DNA of 64,000 nt from positions 248,001 to 312,000 of the forward strand of contig CP089930.1 in the NCBI GenBank assembly GCA_021307345.1, written 5' to 3'. The notes beneath the pieces are model-generated. The model saw nothing but the letters and a program-made list of their open reading frames with translations. It made no database searches and had not been told where the DNA came from. Positions 9,710 through 18,838 of this stretch are shown one piece after another (position 1 is the first letter of the stretch; each line of letters starts with the position of its first letter). The position numbers and the translations under genes are program-made. Origin of the DNA: Escherichia coli. Lineage in GTDB: Bacteria; Pseudomonadota; Gammaproteobacteria; Enterobacterales; Enterobacteriaceae.

Positions 9710-12700
9710 TTACCAGTCGGCGTAAGGTATCAGCGGCTGCGGCGGTAAATCCATGTCGCCCTGCCATCCGGCGGCGGAATACCGCACGTAGAGCAGGAAA
9801 TGGCTTGGCGCATAATCTTTCGCCTGCTGGATATCAATCGCCGTGCCGACAAACCAGTTGGACGTGACGCGACGCTCAAGTAACGCCCGCGCCGTGTAGC
9901 CAAAGCCCTGACTGCTGCCGCCGTCGTTGGTCTGGCTGGCGGCATCCTCTTTCCAGTCCGTCGGGATCAGGTTCATCAGCGGATAACGCGGCATGGTTTT
10001 GGTGCGCGAATGCGACCACGAGCCAGACGCGCCCAGCTCCCACGACCAGTTTTCCGTCCGCTCACGCCACATCACCGGTATGGCAAACGACAGGTATTCC
10101 TGCGGGCTGTAGTAACCGCCCTGACCGAGTGAGTACCCACTCAGGTCTTTGTCGTAATGCCAGATCATATTGTTCAGGCCAATGGTCACACGGCGATTAT
10201 TCTGGTTGATGACCTTATAGTAATAGCCCGTCATCCAGCGCACACGCCAGTTATCTTCGACATTTTTGCCGGTTAACTGGTCGCCGCTAAGGGATGCCCA
10301 GACGCCGTTCGCTTCACCTTTATCGTAGCTCAGACTCAGCCCCACGCCATCGGCACGCACACCGCCCCATTTTTTCCCGGTATTGCCCGGAGAGTCTTTC
10401 TGCCCGCCAAAGGCCAGTAACGAACTGGAGATGGGGCGACGATGGGCGTTAACGGTGTAACCAAGCGGCCCGATATCATCGCTGTAACTGATGCCGCCGA
10501 CCACATCCACCACGTTGAAGCCCATCGGCGTGGTACCGATATCCCAGCTCCAGACGTCATTTCGCCAGCCGACCGCCACGCTGGCGCCGGAATCCGACTG
10601 GCTGCGGTTGCCGCTACAGTCCTGCAACGTACAGGTGCCCCAGTTGTTATCCCATTTACCCTCAGCGTCGGCGGAAAAACTGCCGACATTCATATTGACG
10701 AAATCACTGCGAAAGAACATCCGTCCGTCAGAATACGGTGCATCCACCTGCAACATGGTGGTGTGCGCTTTCAGGTCGGAGTAACCACCGGTGCCGCTCG
10801 ATCCCCAGTAGTCGTGCTCCAGGGTGACGTTAAGATCCTGCTGACGATAGAGATCCGCCGCATCGCTGCGCACGCCGCGCTTCAGCCAGTCGTCCTTCTC
10901 ATCGTTACGGGTCAGACGGGTAAAGGTGTCGTTATCCTGCGGACGCGTCGTGGTCACACCGGATGCGACCATCGCGTCTTTGTAGGTTTCCAGCGCCTGC
11001 TCCGGATCGCCCGCCTGCGCTTCAAACCCTGCACCATCACGCAGTACCATCGCACTTTCCATCGACGGCGGCTGAGATTTTGCCTGTGGGATCAGCTTGT
11101 TAAACGTCTGCTGCGCCGCTGCGGTATCGCCAAGCTGCGCCTGTACCAGCGCCACGCGCCGCTGTGTATTCAGTGAAGTATTGTCGGTGGCGGGCAGTTT
11201 CACCAGCTGGCTGCGTGCCGCCGCTTTGTCACCGGCGGCGATATCCACTTCCGTCAGGCCAAGAATGGCATCAACGTTAGCTGGCTCCCGCGTCAGGACA
11301 TTCTGATACGCCGCGCGGGCAGCGGTGTCATCACGTCGCTGCTGCGCCCAGTCGGCCAGGGTGAGGTCAATGCGCGTGGACGGTGGCTGCTGGCGCAGCA
11401 TCGCTTCCGCTTCTGCCTCTTTACCGCTTTCACGCAGGCGGCTGGCGGTTTCCAGTTCCTGATCGCTTTGCAGGCGGTTTGCCAGTTCCTGAATATTGCT
11501 GTTCCACTGCGCGCGCGGCAGGCTGTTGATATGCGCCAGCGCCGCTCTGTCCTGGTCATGACCAGAGAGGTACAGCCCGTAAGCGTAAACCTGCTCCGGG
11601 TCGTTCGGCTTCTGCTGCGCCAGATGGCGCATTAACGTATCGGCCTGGCTGCGTTGTCCGGCCTGCCAGAGATCCTGCGAAAGCCGGTAAGTAATCCACA
11701 CACTGCCGGGATCGAGCGCCAGTCGCTGACGCTGAAGTGCTGCCGCCTGCGCCCATTTACCCTGATTTTCCAGTGCCTCTGCCTGCTGTGATAAACGCGT
11801 GTTTTGCAGGCTGCGTTCGATGTCATCAACGCTGCGCCGCTGGCTGGCAGAGAGCGAGGCAATAAACGCTTCGGCTTTTTCCGGCGACTGCTGGCGATAA
11901 AGATTCGCCAGCCCGCGCACGGCGTTAGTGTTGCCGCTGTCCATGCGCAGCGTCTGCTGGTAATAGCGTTCAGCGGCGGGATAATCTTTGCGCGCCATCG
12001 CCACATCGCCCAGCCCCAGCACCGCATAGCTGTCGGCGTTATCGACATTGCGCGCCTGCTGGAACAGGCGTTCTGCCCGGTCGGGATTATTGGCTTTCAG
12101 CGCAGCATCGCCCTGCTGGATCGCCAGCCAGTAGCGATTCACCTTCAGCAGACTGTTCCATTTGTCGTTGTTGCTGCTGTGCGGATCCAGCGCGAGGGCT
12201 TTTTCCAGATTCGCCACCGCATTAGCGCGATCGCCATTCTGGGAATACGCCTGCCCCAGCGCCCCAAATATGGCACCAGAGTCAGGATTATCAATATTAA
12301 GTATTTTCAACTGACGAATCGCTTCGTTGCGACGGGAGGCAATTTGCGTCATTGCCCCCCAGTATTCCAGCGCCATTTCGATATCTGGCGGTGCCCCGTT
12401 AAATAGCTTGTCGTAACTGTCGATAGCCTCTTTATGTCGCCCGGAGATAGCTTGTAAGCGTGCCATTTGCAGTGCCTGACGCCCCTCAGGCGAAGAAAGT
12501 CGCATGGCCGTGCGCGATGCTTTATATATTTTTGAATCAGGAGCGAGCAGGGAAAGTCTGGCAAGTTGTTTTTGCGCGCCTTCAATATCCCCCTTACGCA
12601 GCAGATAGCGAAAACGCGCCGCAACGACATCTGGATTATCAGGTTCCGCCAATTCAAGACGATAAAGCGACTGTTCGACCAGATCTTCACGATGAATGTC

Positions 12701-12817
12701 TTCGCCTAACCGAATCTGCGCCATTAACAGCTTGTGTGCAGTTGGTGTGGCTTTCGCCATCGACATTACCGCCAAACCAAGGGATATTGTGAGTAAATTT
12801 AGGGTGAATTTGTACAT
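9710..12817 (-). CDS. BcsC-like cellulose export protein (TPR plus outer-membrane beta-barrel), mosaic
   Basis: BcsC proteins carry the polysaccharide across the periplasm on TPR repeats and export it through a C-terminal outer-membrane barrel. The 1035-residue product has a Sec signal peptide (ending near ATPTAHK), TPR units to about residue 650 (ALGQAYSQNGDRANAVANLE, PAAERYYQQTLRMD) and a barrel to the terminal PYADW. The start has a good GAGGCAGGC site. From about residue 183 onward it agrees almost residue for residue with E. coli K-12 BcsC as I recall it. Residues 1-182 are only moderately similar, and roughly 120 residues of TPR are absent relative to the usual 1157. DNA of the conserved part is visibly GC-richer than the rest of the operon. 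Paralog status is firm; the mosaic reading is inferred from recall. Confidence 0.88.
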   Translation of the reverse strand: MYKFTLNLLTISLGLAVMSMAKATPTAHKLLMAQIRLGEDIHREDLVEQSLYRLELAEPDNPDVVAARFRYLLRKGDIEGAQKQLARLSLLAPDSKIYKASRTAMRLSSPEGRQALQMARLQAISGRHKEAIDSYDKLFNGAPPDIEMALEYWGAMTQIASRRNEAIRQLKILNIDNPDSGAIFGALGQAYSQNGDRANAVANLEKALALDPHSSNNDKWNSLLKVNRYWLAIQQGDAALKANNPDRAERLFQQARNVDNADSYAVLGLGDVAMARKDYPAAERYYQQTLRMDSGNTNAVRGLANLYRQQSPEKAEAFIASLSASQRRSVDDIERSLQNTRLSQQAEALENQGKWAQAAALQRQRLALDPGSVWITYRLSQDLWQAGQRSQADTLMRHLAQQKPNDPEQVYAYGLYLSGHDQDRAALAHINSLPRAQWNSNIQELANRLQSDQELETASRLRESGKEAEAEAMLRQQPPSTRIDLTLADWAQQRRDDTAARAAYQNVLTREPANVDAILGLTEVDIAAGDKAAARSQLVKLPATDNTSLNTQRRVALVQAQLGDTAAAQQTFNKLIPQAKSQPPSMESAMVLRDGAGFEAQAGDPEQALETYKDAMVASGVTTTRPQDNDTFTRLTRNDEKDDWLKRGVRSDAADLYRQQDLNVTLEHDYWGSSGTGGYSDLKAHTTMLQVDAPYSDGRMFFRSDFVNMNVGSFSADAEGKWDNNWGTCTLQDCSGNRSQSDSGASVAVGWRNDVWSWDIGTTPMGFNVVDVVGGISYSDDIGPLGYTVNAHRRPISSSLLAFGGQKDSPGNTGKKWGGVRADGVGLSLSYDKGEANGVWASLSGDQLTGKNVEDNWRVRWMTGYYYKVINQNNRRVTIGLNNMIWHYDKDLSGYSLGQGGYYSPQEYLSFAIPVMWRERTENWSWELGASGSWSHSRTKTMPRYPLMNLIPTDWKEDAASQTNDGGSSQGFGYTARALLERRVTSNWFVGTAIDIQQAKDYAPSHFLLYVRYSAAGWQGDMDLPPQPLIPYADW

Positions 12818-12929
12818 GCCTGCCTCAATCAGGTGTTAACTCACTTTTTATTAAAAACAGAACGGGCGCAGCTCCCTGCCTGTATAAAGTCAGGACAGAA
12901 TGGAGCCGCAAAATAGAAATGATGATGAA

Positions 12930-15230
12930 TTACTGTTGATGAGGGTTCAGACGACGGCGACTAATGTTACGTAACAGACTCCATACTACCCACGCCAATA
13001 GCACCACACTGAGAGTTGCCAGCACTGCCAGTAGAATGGGGTGTCTGGCTAACACATATTGCACTCGTTCAATCCAGGGGAGATGCCCAACGTAATAAGT
13101 ATCTCCAACCTGTAAACTATTGACGCCAGATTCGCGAATAACCGCGACTGAACCAAAAATATTGCCGCGTTTTGTACTATTAATTAACGCATTGTTGAGT
13201 AGCGTATCTCCGCGTGATCCCTCGGACATTAAAGCAATTACGCTGCGTTGGGTATGATATGGAGACTGAAAACCAACTATCGCCGCCATTGGCAATGGGG
13301 AATTTATAGTTGTTTGTATTTCAGGTTTTTGATCGTTTTTATCTGCCATAATTTTTGCGTAATCAGTGTTCCGCATTGGGCTTTTTACCCAACTTGTTGT
13401 TGCCTCAATGAGCAGATTAATTTGCTGTTTATCTGCAAATTCTTGCGGAAGTGTTCCTATAAGCAGAATATCTGAATCCTTACCCTGGACAGAACCTATA
13501 TCATCAGTAATTGTCAGATTAATTGCCGGAAATCCAGTTTGAGCACCAATCAGTCCAAGGGTATTTAATAATGTTTCAACTTGCGTTGTACCAGGATTTT
13601 CAGGCATAACCACAACCGTTTCTGATAGATCGGCCATGCGGCTAAATGGAAAGCCTGAGCTGGCAAAAGCGCGTAAATCTGGCATTGCGATAAAGTGATG
13701 GTACTTTGAAAAATCGATAGTGGAATCATCTGCAATAACCGCATGATTTTTTAGAGGCCTGGAAATAATACAGCTATCAGCATCAGAACGCGGCATTGTA
13801 TTAATGTACTCAAAATTAAATCGCAATTGATTAAGCGCCCCCAACGTCAGCGCAGGAATGGTAATTCCATTATTACCATCCAACAATTCTTGCAATAACG
13901 GTAAACGTAACAACAATCTATCGGTAGCAGATTGCGGACTTAGCCGGAAAGATTCAAGGTACTGGTTATTAAGGCTGACATCCATGCGTGAACCACCTAT
14001 CGTTGGCGTGGTATAGCGATAGTTAATCTTCATATCAACCCCACGATTACGCAATAGAAAAAGATCAGGTGGCAAATTAAATGAAACATTAATTGCCGCA
14101 GACTCCAGGCCACTTGCCTGTAACTGCCCTTCATAATTTTTAAGCTCTGCGAAAGTTACAGGACGGTCAGTGCGTACCCAGTTTGGCGCATCATAAGGTT
14201 TACGCGGCAGTAACGGCGTCACTTCATTTACGATCACACTATCGCCGCGAAAAAGTATATTTCCCTGTGCAAGGCCTTTTGCCGCCTGTAATAAATCTTT
14301 GTCATCGCGGCCCAAAAGTACCAGCAATTTGATAAAAGGATTTTGTGGATGACTGATCATTTTAATAACAGGTGCATTCACCAACGGATGCTCGCGCAGA
14401 AAGTCCGGGCGTCTATTGTTAGTGGCAAAGACCACTGCATTACTTTCCGGTAACTGGTTATAGAAAACCGGAAATCGGTGACCACGCCAGCCAGATTGCG
14501 CACCAAACCACGAAGCGACAATAGCTGATGCCTGCTGCAAACCAGTCTCAGGAGTACCGGCAAAAACCATCGGCAATGTATTAGTGCGGTTATCTCGCGG
14601 GTCAAAAAACGGTACAGGAAAATATGAAAGATCATTTTTCAGATTAAGTCTCTGAAATACCAGTTCAAGTTCACTGGTACGTCCAATATCAAGCCACAAA
14701 TTGCTGCTGGTCGGGTTTTCACAGGCGCTCTGGTAGTGACTAATTAATTCGAGGCGCAAGCGATTAAAATCAGAAAAATACAATGGGTTAAGAGTTATTT
14801 CCGCCAGCGTTTTCTTTCCCAGTTGTTCTTTGGTAATCGGCAATACCCCCATCAACTCGTCATTAAGATAGACCTTAAGCTGTGACTGGACAGGGATCAG
14901 CGACGGTGATGGTGTGTATTCAAGTTTTAGTTTCGCTTCTGATACTATTTCATCGCTACGCATACCAAACTCAATTTGCCCCTGTGGGTTAACGCCATTC
15001 AGGACTATGTTTCCTGGCGCTGGTGCGATTTGTGTAAATGGGAGTTTAAAATGGCGAGACGACTCTTTCGCATAAGCAGAGATATTTGTCTTCTGGATAG
15101 ATGGTAATACTTCTCCAGAGGAAGACTTACTGATTACTGTATCTGTAGCCGATGCTGTATTTGCCTGGTAAAAACATAATAACCCCAAGCCAATTATCGC
15201 AGCACTTAATCTCAAAAATTTTCTTTCCAT
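12930..15230 (-). CDS. BcsB-like cellulose synthase subunit
   Basis: BcsB is the large periplasmic partner of BcsA. It is anchored by one C-terminal helix that completes the transmembrane pore and guides the glucan outward. A signal peptide (MERKFLRLSAAIIGLGLLCF) fits the start at 15230. The frame is open to 15266, and an ATG at 15251 is an alternative, none with a strong ribosome site. Family landmarks include FDPRDNRTNTLPMVFAGTP, VASWFGAQSGWRGHRFPVFY and VGHLPWIERVQYVLARHPIL, followed by a terminal helix and a basic tail. Length is close to the usual 779. It appears only moderately similar to the standard E. coli BcsB, so it is a paralog, not a recent copy. It lies 66 bp downstream of the bcsA-like gene. 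The bcsZ cellulase gene that normally follows bcsB is absent. Confidence 0.88.
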   Translation of the reverse strand: MERKFLRLSAAIIGLGLLCFYQANTASATDTVISKSSSGEVLPSIQKTNISAYAKESSRHFKLPFTQIAPAPGNIVLNGVNPQGQIEFGMRSDEIVSEAKLKLEYTPSPSLIPVQSQLKVYLNDELMGVLPITKEQLGKKTLAEITLNPLYFSDFNRLRLELISHYQSACENPTSSNLWLDIGRTSELELVFQRLNLKNDLSYFPVPFFDPRDNRTNTLPMVFAGTPETGLQQASAIVASWFGAQSGWRGHRFPVFYNQLPESNAVVFATNNRRPDFLREHPLVNAPVIKMISHPQNPFIKLLVLLGRDDKDLLQAAKGLAQGNILFRGDSVIVNEVTPLLPRKPYDAPNWVRTDRPVTFAELKNYEGQLQASGLESAAINVSFNLPPDLFLLRNRGVDMKINYRYTTPTIGGSRMDVSLNNQYLESFRLSPQSATDRLLLRLPLLQELLDGNNGITIPALTLGALNQLRFNFEYINTMPRSDADSCIISRPLKNHAVIADDSTIDFSKYHHFIAMPDLRAFASSGFPFSRMADLSETVVVMPENPGTTQVETLLNTLGLIGAQTGFPAINLTITDDIGSVQGKDSDILLIGTLPQEFADKQQINLLIEATTSWVKSPMRNTDYAKIMADKNDQKPEIQTTINSPLPMAAIVGFQSPYHTQRSVIALMSEGSRGDTLLNNALINSTKRGNIFGSVAVIRESGVNSLQVGDTYYVGHLPWIERVQYVLARHPILLAVLATLSVVLLAWVVWSLLRNISRRRLNPHQQ

Positions 15231-15295
15231 TTTAAAAAATTCAACAACCATAATAAACACAAACAATATATTTAATTAGCAGTCAGAAATTAGAA

Positions 15296-17485
15296 CTAAC
15301 TTTTGGAACTGCTTTTCAGCGTCCGCAGAATATAAAAAACCATATTGCAATAACCTTTCAGAGAGATGAAACATATTTCAAAAAAACTCTTTAGAATATT
15401 GTCCCGTCTAATTTTATTATTCCACTCTTGCCATAATGAATCACGAGAAAACGTTGCTCTTACATAATTAACACTTTGTTCATAACTCATTGGCATAATC
15501 TTCAGACCAATTTTATTATTGTAAGCATGAACTATTTCTACCGGAATATCACATTTCCCGTTGCTATCATCCAGATAAAGAGACAATTGCTGTGCTTTAA
15601 GCATATCTTTTACGTCGGAGATATTATCAAGGATTACACCTAATCCTCCTTCGGAAAAATCAAGAACAGAACAAGGATAGCGCCGTCCATCATCCAGTTG
15701 TATAACGCCCTTGAAAGAAACATCAATACGGGGAGAAAAACGCACCTGCTTTTGTTCAATAGAAACAGCCAAAGTTGCGCCAATAATAATTGTATTATAA
15801 AATAGCCAAATCAAACAAAAAAAATTCAGGATGGCGATATGCCCTTGCAAACTATAAACATTAATAACACCTATTATCAGCCCGATTACATTTAAAATAG
15901 CAAAAATAAGATAGGGATAGGAAATTCGCCAGTCAACAAACTTATTTTTTATCAGTCCCCCTTTGGCCGTAACGTTAAAACGACCTTTTGCTGGCGCAAG
16001 TAAAGCTACAAGCGTTGGTAGCGTAATATACCAGGCCAGAACCATTTCATAAATCTCATTCCAGAATGAATGTCTGTATTTACCTTGTACTCTTGAATTA
16101 GTTAAAATAATAACAAATAGATAAGGTAAAACATAAGACATAATATCTGCAACTGATGCATCGATCAGATTGACCGAAAAGAAAATAGGACATAACGGTG
16201 CGAACAAGAAAATCAGGCGTGGCACACCTGATAAAAAATGCATCATGCTGCTGAGATAGCAAAGGCGCTGTGATAATGTCAGCCCCTTGCCCAATAATGG
16301 ATTGTCAATACGCAAGATTTGAATCATGCCTCGAGCCCACCGAATCCGTTGTCCAATATGAGCAGACAATGTTTCGGTGGCTAGCCCGGCAGCCAGAGGA
16401 TAGCGAAGATACGCAGAGTTATAACCTGCACGATGCAAGCGTAACGACGTATGCGCATCTTCTGTTACTGTTTCGACTGCAATGCCTCCAACCTCATCCA
16501 GAGCAGATCTACGGATGATTGCACATGAACCACAAAAAAATGAAGCATTCCATGTATCCGTACCATTCTGGATTAATCCATAAAAAAGGTGTCCTTCATT
16601 TGGCTTTTGCCGGAACTGTCCCAAATTTCGCTCAAAAGGATCGGGGGAAAAAAAATGATGTGGTGTTTGCAACATAGATAATTTTTTATCGGCGATAAAC
16701 CAGCCCATCGTTTTCTTTAAAAAAGAAACTGAAGGTATATGATCGCAATCGAAAATAGCAACAAATTCGCCATTAGCTATTTTAAGCGCATTATTTATAT
16801 TTCCGGCCTTAGCATGTTCATGTGTTTCTCTTGCGACATAGTAAATTCCTGACTCGTTCGCGAATTTCCTGAACTCGTCCCTGGCTCCATCATCAAGGAG
16901 CCAGATATTTAGTTTATCCGTTGGCCAGTCTAAGGCCAACGCACCATAAACTGTATTCTTCACGACTGTAAAGGGTTCGTTATATGTGGGTATTAATATA
17001 TCAACAACGGGCCATTCTTCTTTATTCTCTGGTAAGGGTATACTTTCTCGGTTCAGCGGGAAGCAAACCTGAAAGTAACCAAGTAATAAAACAAACCATG
17101 CATACGTCTCAGCAACTAATAGCGTGACTGAAAATAAACAGTCTGGAAATTCATCCAGGATTACTGAAGAAGAGTAACGCCACCATAGATATCGGGATGA
17201 TATGAGTATTCCAACACCCATTAGAATCAGAGTAATCATCCTTCCTTTGAGAAAATTAAGGAAGATAGCAGCGATACAAATAATAATTGAAAATAATGTT
17301 TGTTGATAAAATCCAAGGGGCTGTTCAACAATTGATAAAAAAACAAAACATAGCAGTATAGCAACAACCAAAAGGATTTTGTTTAATATTACTTTATTTT
17401 TTATGAGCATTGCACTTAACGATTCATTAATAATATAACTTGAACTGTGTGATTTTTGTAAACATCGATGACCAATGACATGCAA
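15296..17485 (-). CDS. BcsA-like glycan synthase, GT2 with PilZ domain
   Basis: Processive inner-membrane glycosyltransferase, predicted to make a beta-1,4-glucan from UDP-glucose under c-di-GMP control. Catalytic motifs are complete: DDG (198-200), DCD (246-248), FFCGS (316-320), TED (341-343) and QRIRW (379-383). The PilZ domain has the c-di-GMP motifs RFSPR (582-586) and DFSEGG (609-614), so it should sense the nucleotide. Several membrane helices flank the GT domain. At 729 residues it lacks most of the N-terminal extension of E. coli BcsA (872 residues as I recall). The start is uncertain: 17485 lies 9 bp after the upstream stop but has no clear ribosome site, and MLIKNKVILNK at 17410 is an alternative. 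The DNA is AT-rich compared with neighbouring core genes. Confidence 0.87.
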   Translation of the reverse strand: MHVIGHRCLQKSHSSSYIINESLSAMLIKNKVILNKILLVVAILLCFVFLSIVEQPLGFYQQTLFSIIICIAAIFLNFLKGRMITLILMGVGILISSRYLWWRYSSSVILDEFPDCLFSVTLLVAETYAWFVLLLGYFQVCFPLNRESIPLPENKEEWPVVDILIPTYNEPFTVVKNTVYGALALDWPTDKLNIWLLDDGARDEFRKFANESGIYYVARETHEHAKAGNINNALKIANGEFVAIFDCDHIPSVSFLKKTMGWFIADKKLSMLQTPHHFFSPDPFERNLGQFRQKPNEGHLFYGLIQNGTDTWNASFFCGSCAIIRRSALDEVGGIAVETVTEDAHTSLRLHRAGYNSAYLRYPLAAGLATETLSAHIGQRIRWARGMIQILRIDNPLLGKGLTLSQRLCYLSSMMHFLSGVPRLIFLFAPLCPIFFSVNLIDASVADIMSYVLPYLFVIILTNSRVQGKYRHSFWNEIYEMVLAWYITLPTLVALLAPAKGRFNVTAKGGLIKNKFVDWRISYPYLIFAILNVIGLIIGVINVYSLQGHIAILNFFCLIWLFYNTIIIGATLAVSIEQKQVRFSPRIDVSFKGVIQLDDGRRYPCSVLDFSEGGLGVILDNISDVKDMLKAQQLSLYLDDSNGKCDIPVEIVHAYNNKIGLKIMPMSYEQSVNYVRATFSRDSLWQEWNNKIRRDNILKSFFEICFISLKGYCNMVFYILRTLKSSSKS

Positions 17486-17494
17486 ATTAAAATA

Positions 17495-18835
17495 TCAACA
17501 CCACGTTATCTGTGCTCGGCCATTTTGCTTACTTTTATATAACCGTTCATCTGCCAGCAATTTCAACCGTTCAATGTTATTCATGCACTCATCTGTGCTG
17601 GCAACACCTATACTGCAACTACAATTTAACCCACCAATGGCGAAATGAACAACTCTGTGCAAAATTCTTGATAGCTTATTTTTATCTTTCTCATAATAAA
17701 TAATAGCAAACTCATCACCGCCAAACCGGTATATTTCCCCTTCACGACGGGGTAACTCTTCTTTAATGATATTAACAAGTTTGATGAGTACTTCATCACC
17801 AAATAAATGACCAAACTTATCATTAATGGTTTTAAATTTATCCACATCAAATAGACACAGGTAGCCAAAACTTTTTCTCAGTATCTTGATTTCTTTATCA
17901 AAACTCCGGCGACCAGAAGCCCTGGTTAATGCATCACAAGTGCCAAAGTCATATATCTCTCGAATTGCATTAATCTCTTCCGTATTAAAGAATAGATTTT
18001 CTCCACGTAAATCATATTGATGATTCGACAATATAGATTCTTTTTCCAACCTACCCTTATTTATAATATCACGCAATAATTTAACATAATAAACATACAT
18101 TATGACTGCAGATATTGCCGATGCAAAAACGAAAAACGCACATATATATAGATATTTACTTTTTTTATAGGCGACAATAAACATCATTTCTGGAAGATAA
18201 GAATACGACAGAGTGATAGCTGACATCTCAAATACTGCATCATTTATCAAAAAATCATCACCTGCGATTTTCTTTTCATTATCATTAATATCATAAAATG
18301 AGACATAGATATCTTCTCGTTCCCCTGATTGATTTCTTATCAAAGATAAATAACGTTCAGGATCTACCACTGATATCAAACTTGTACGTTTTGCAATGGG
18401 ATGAGCATAATAAACATAGCACTTATTTTTTAAGCTAATAATGCCTCTTTCAAATTCATTAATTACCCGAATAGAGGAAACTATGTCGTCACAAAAATTA
18501 TCCCCTTTCGTTGTAACTTTGATACATTTACCATCGCTAATCATATAAGGACCGAGATCATATAAATATCCAGGGTTTTCATAGCCAGCAAAGCTATTGC
18601 GTATTTTTTTTAACAACTCTTCTGGCGAAACCTCAAGTTCATAAAATATATTATTAGATACTGAGCGGCGATACTCAGAAACATTAGCTATTGCAAGCCC
18701 ACTATCTACAATAGATACCTTCACCGAATTTATACGGCCTTTAACATGAATGGTGTACAAATAACAAGTTACTACAGCGACGCACAAAAAATACAAAAAA
18801 CAGATCACTGCCGCTTTTTTTTTATATTTGAACAT
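17495..18835 (-). CDS. Membrane diguanylate cyclase (GGDEF)
   Basis: Predicted to make c-di-GMP from GTP. Helices at about residues 9-30 and 228-252 enclose a periplasmic sensor region of about 195 residues with no fold I recognise. The cytoplasmic catalytic domain carries DALTRASGRRSF, FDVDKFKTINDKFGH and an intact GGDEF at 372-376, followed by CSCSIGVA. The product-inhibition RxxD five residues before GGDEF reads RREG, so the I-site appears absent. The gene lies 3 bp downstream of the EAL gene and 9 bp upstream of the bcsA-like frame, so the three are almost certainly co-transcribed. This suggests a dedicated c-di-GMP supply for the PilZ domain of the synthase. The DNA is AT-rich. Confidence 0.88.
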   Translation of the reverse strand: MFKYKKKAAVICFLYFLCVAVVTCYLYTIHVKGRINSVKVSIVDSGLAIANVSEYRRSVSNNIFYELEVSPEELLKKIRNSFAGYENPGYLYDLGPYMISDGKCIKVTTKGDNFCDDIVSSIRVINEFERGIISLKNKCYVYYAHPIAKRTSLISVVDPERYLSLIRNQSGEREDIYVSFYDINDNEKKIAGDDFLINDAVFEMSAITLSYSYLPEMMFIVAYKKSKYLYICAFFVFASAISAVIMYVYYVKLLRDIINKGRLEKESILSNHQYDLRGENLFFNTEEINAIREIYDFGTCDALTRASGRRSFDKEIKILRKSFGYLCLFDVDKFKTINDKFGHLFGDEVLIKLVNIIKEELPRREGEIYRFGGDEFAIIYYEKDKNKLSRILHRVVHFAIGGLNCSCSIGVASTDECMNNIERLKLLADERLYKSKQNGRAQITWC

Positions 18836-18838
18836 TGC

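Noticed and set aside
10442-11176. Antisense frame of 244 codons in the bcsC-like gene
   Set aside because: Lies opposite conserved BcsC coding sequence with GC-rich codons; no independent support.
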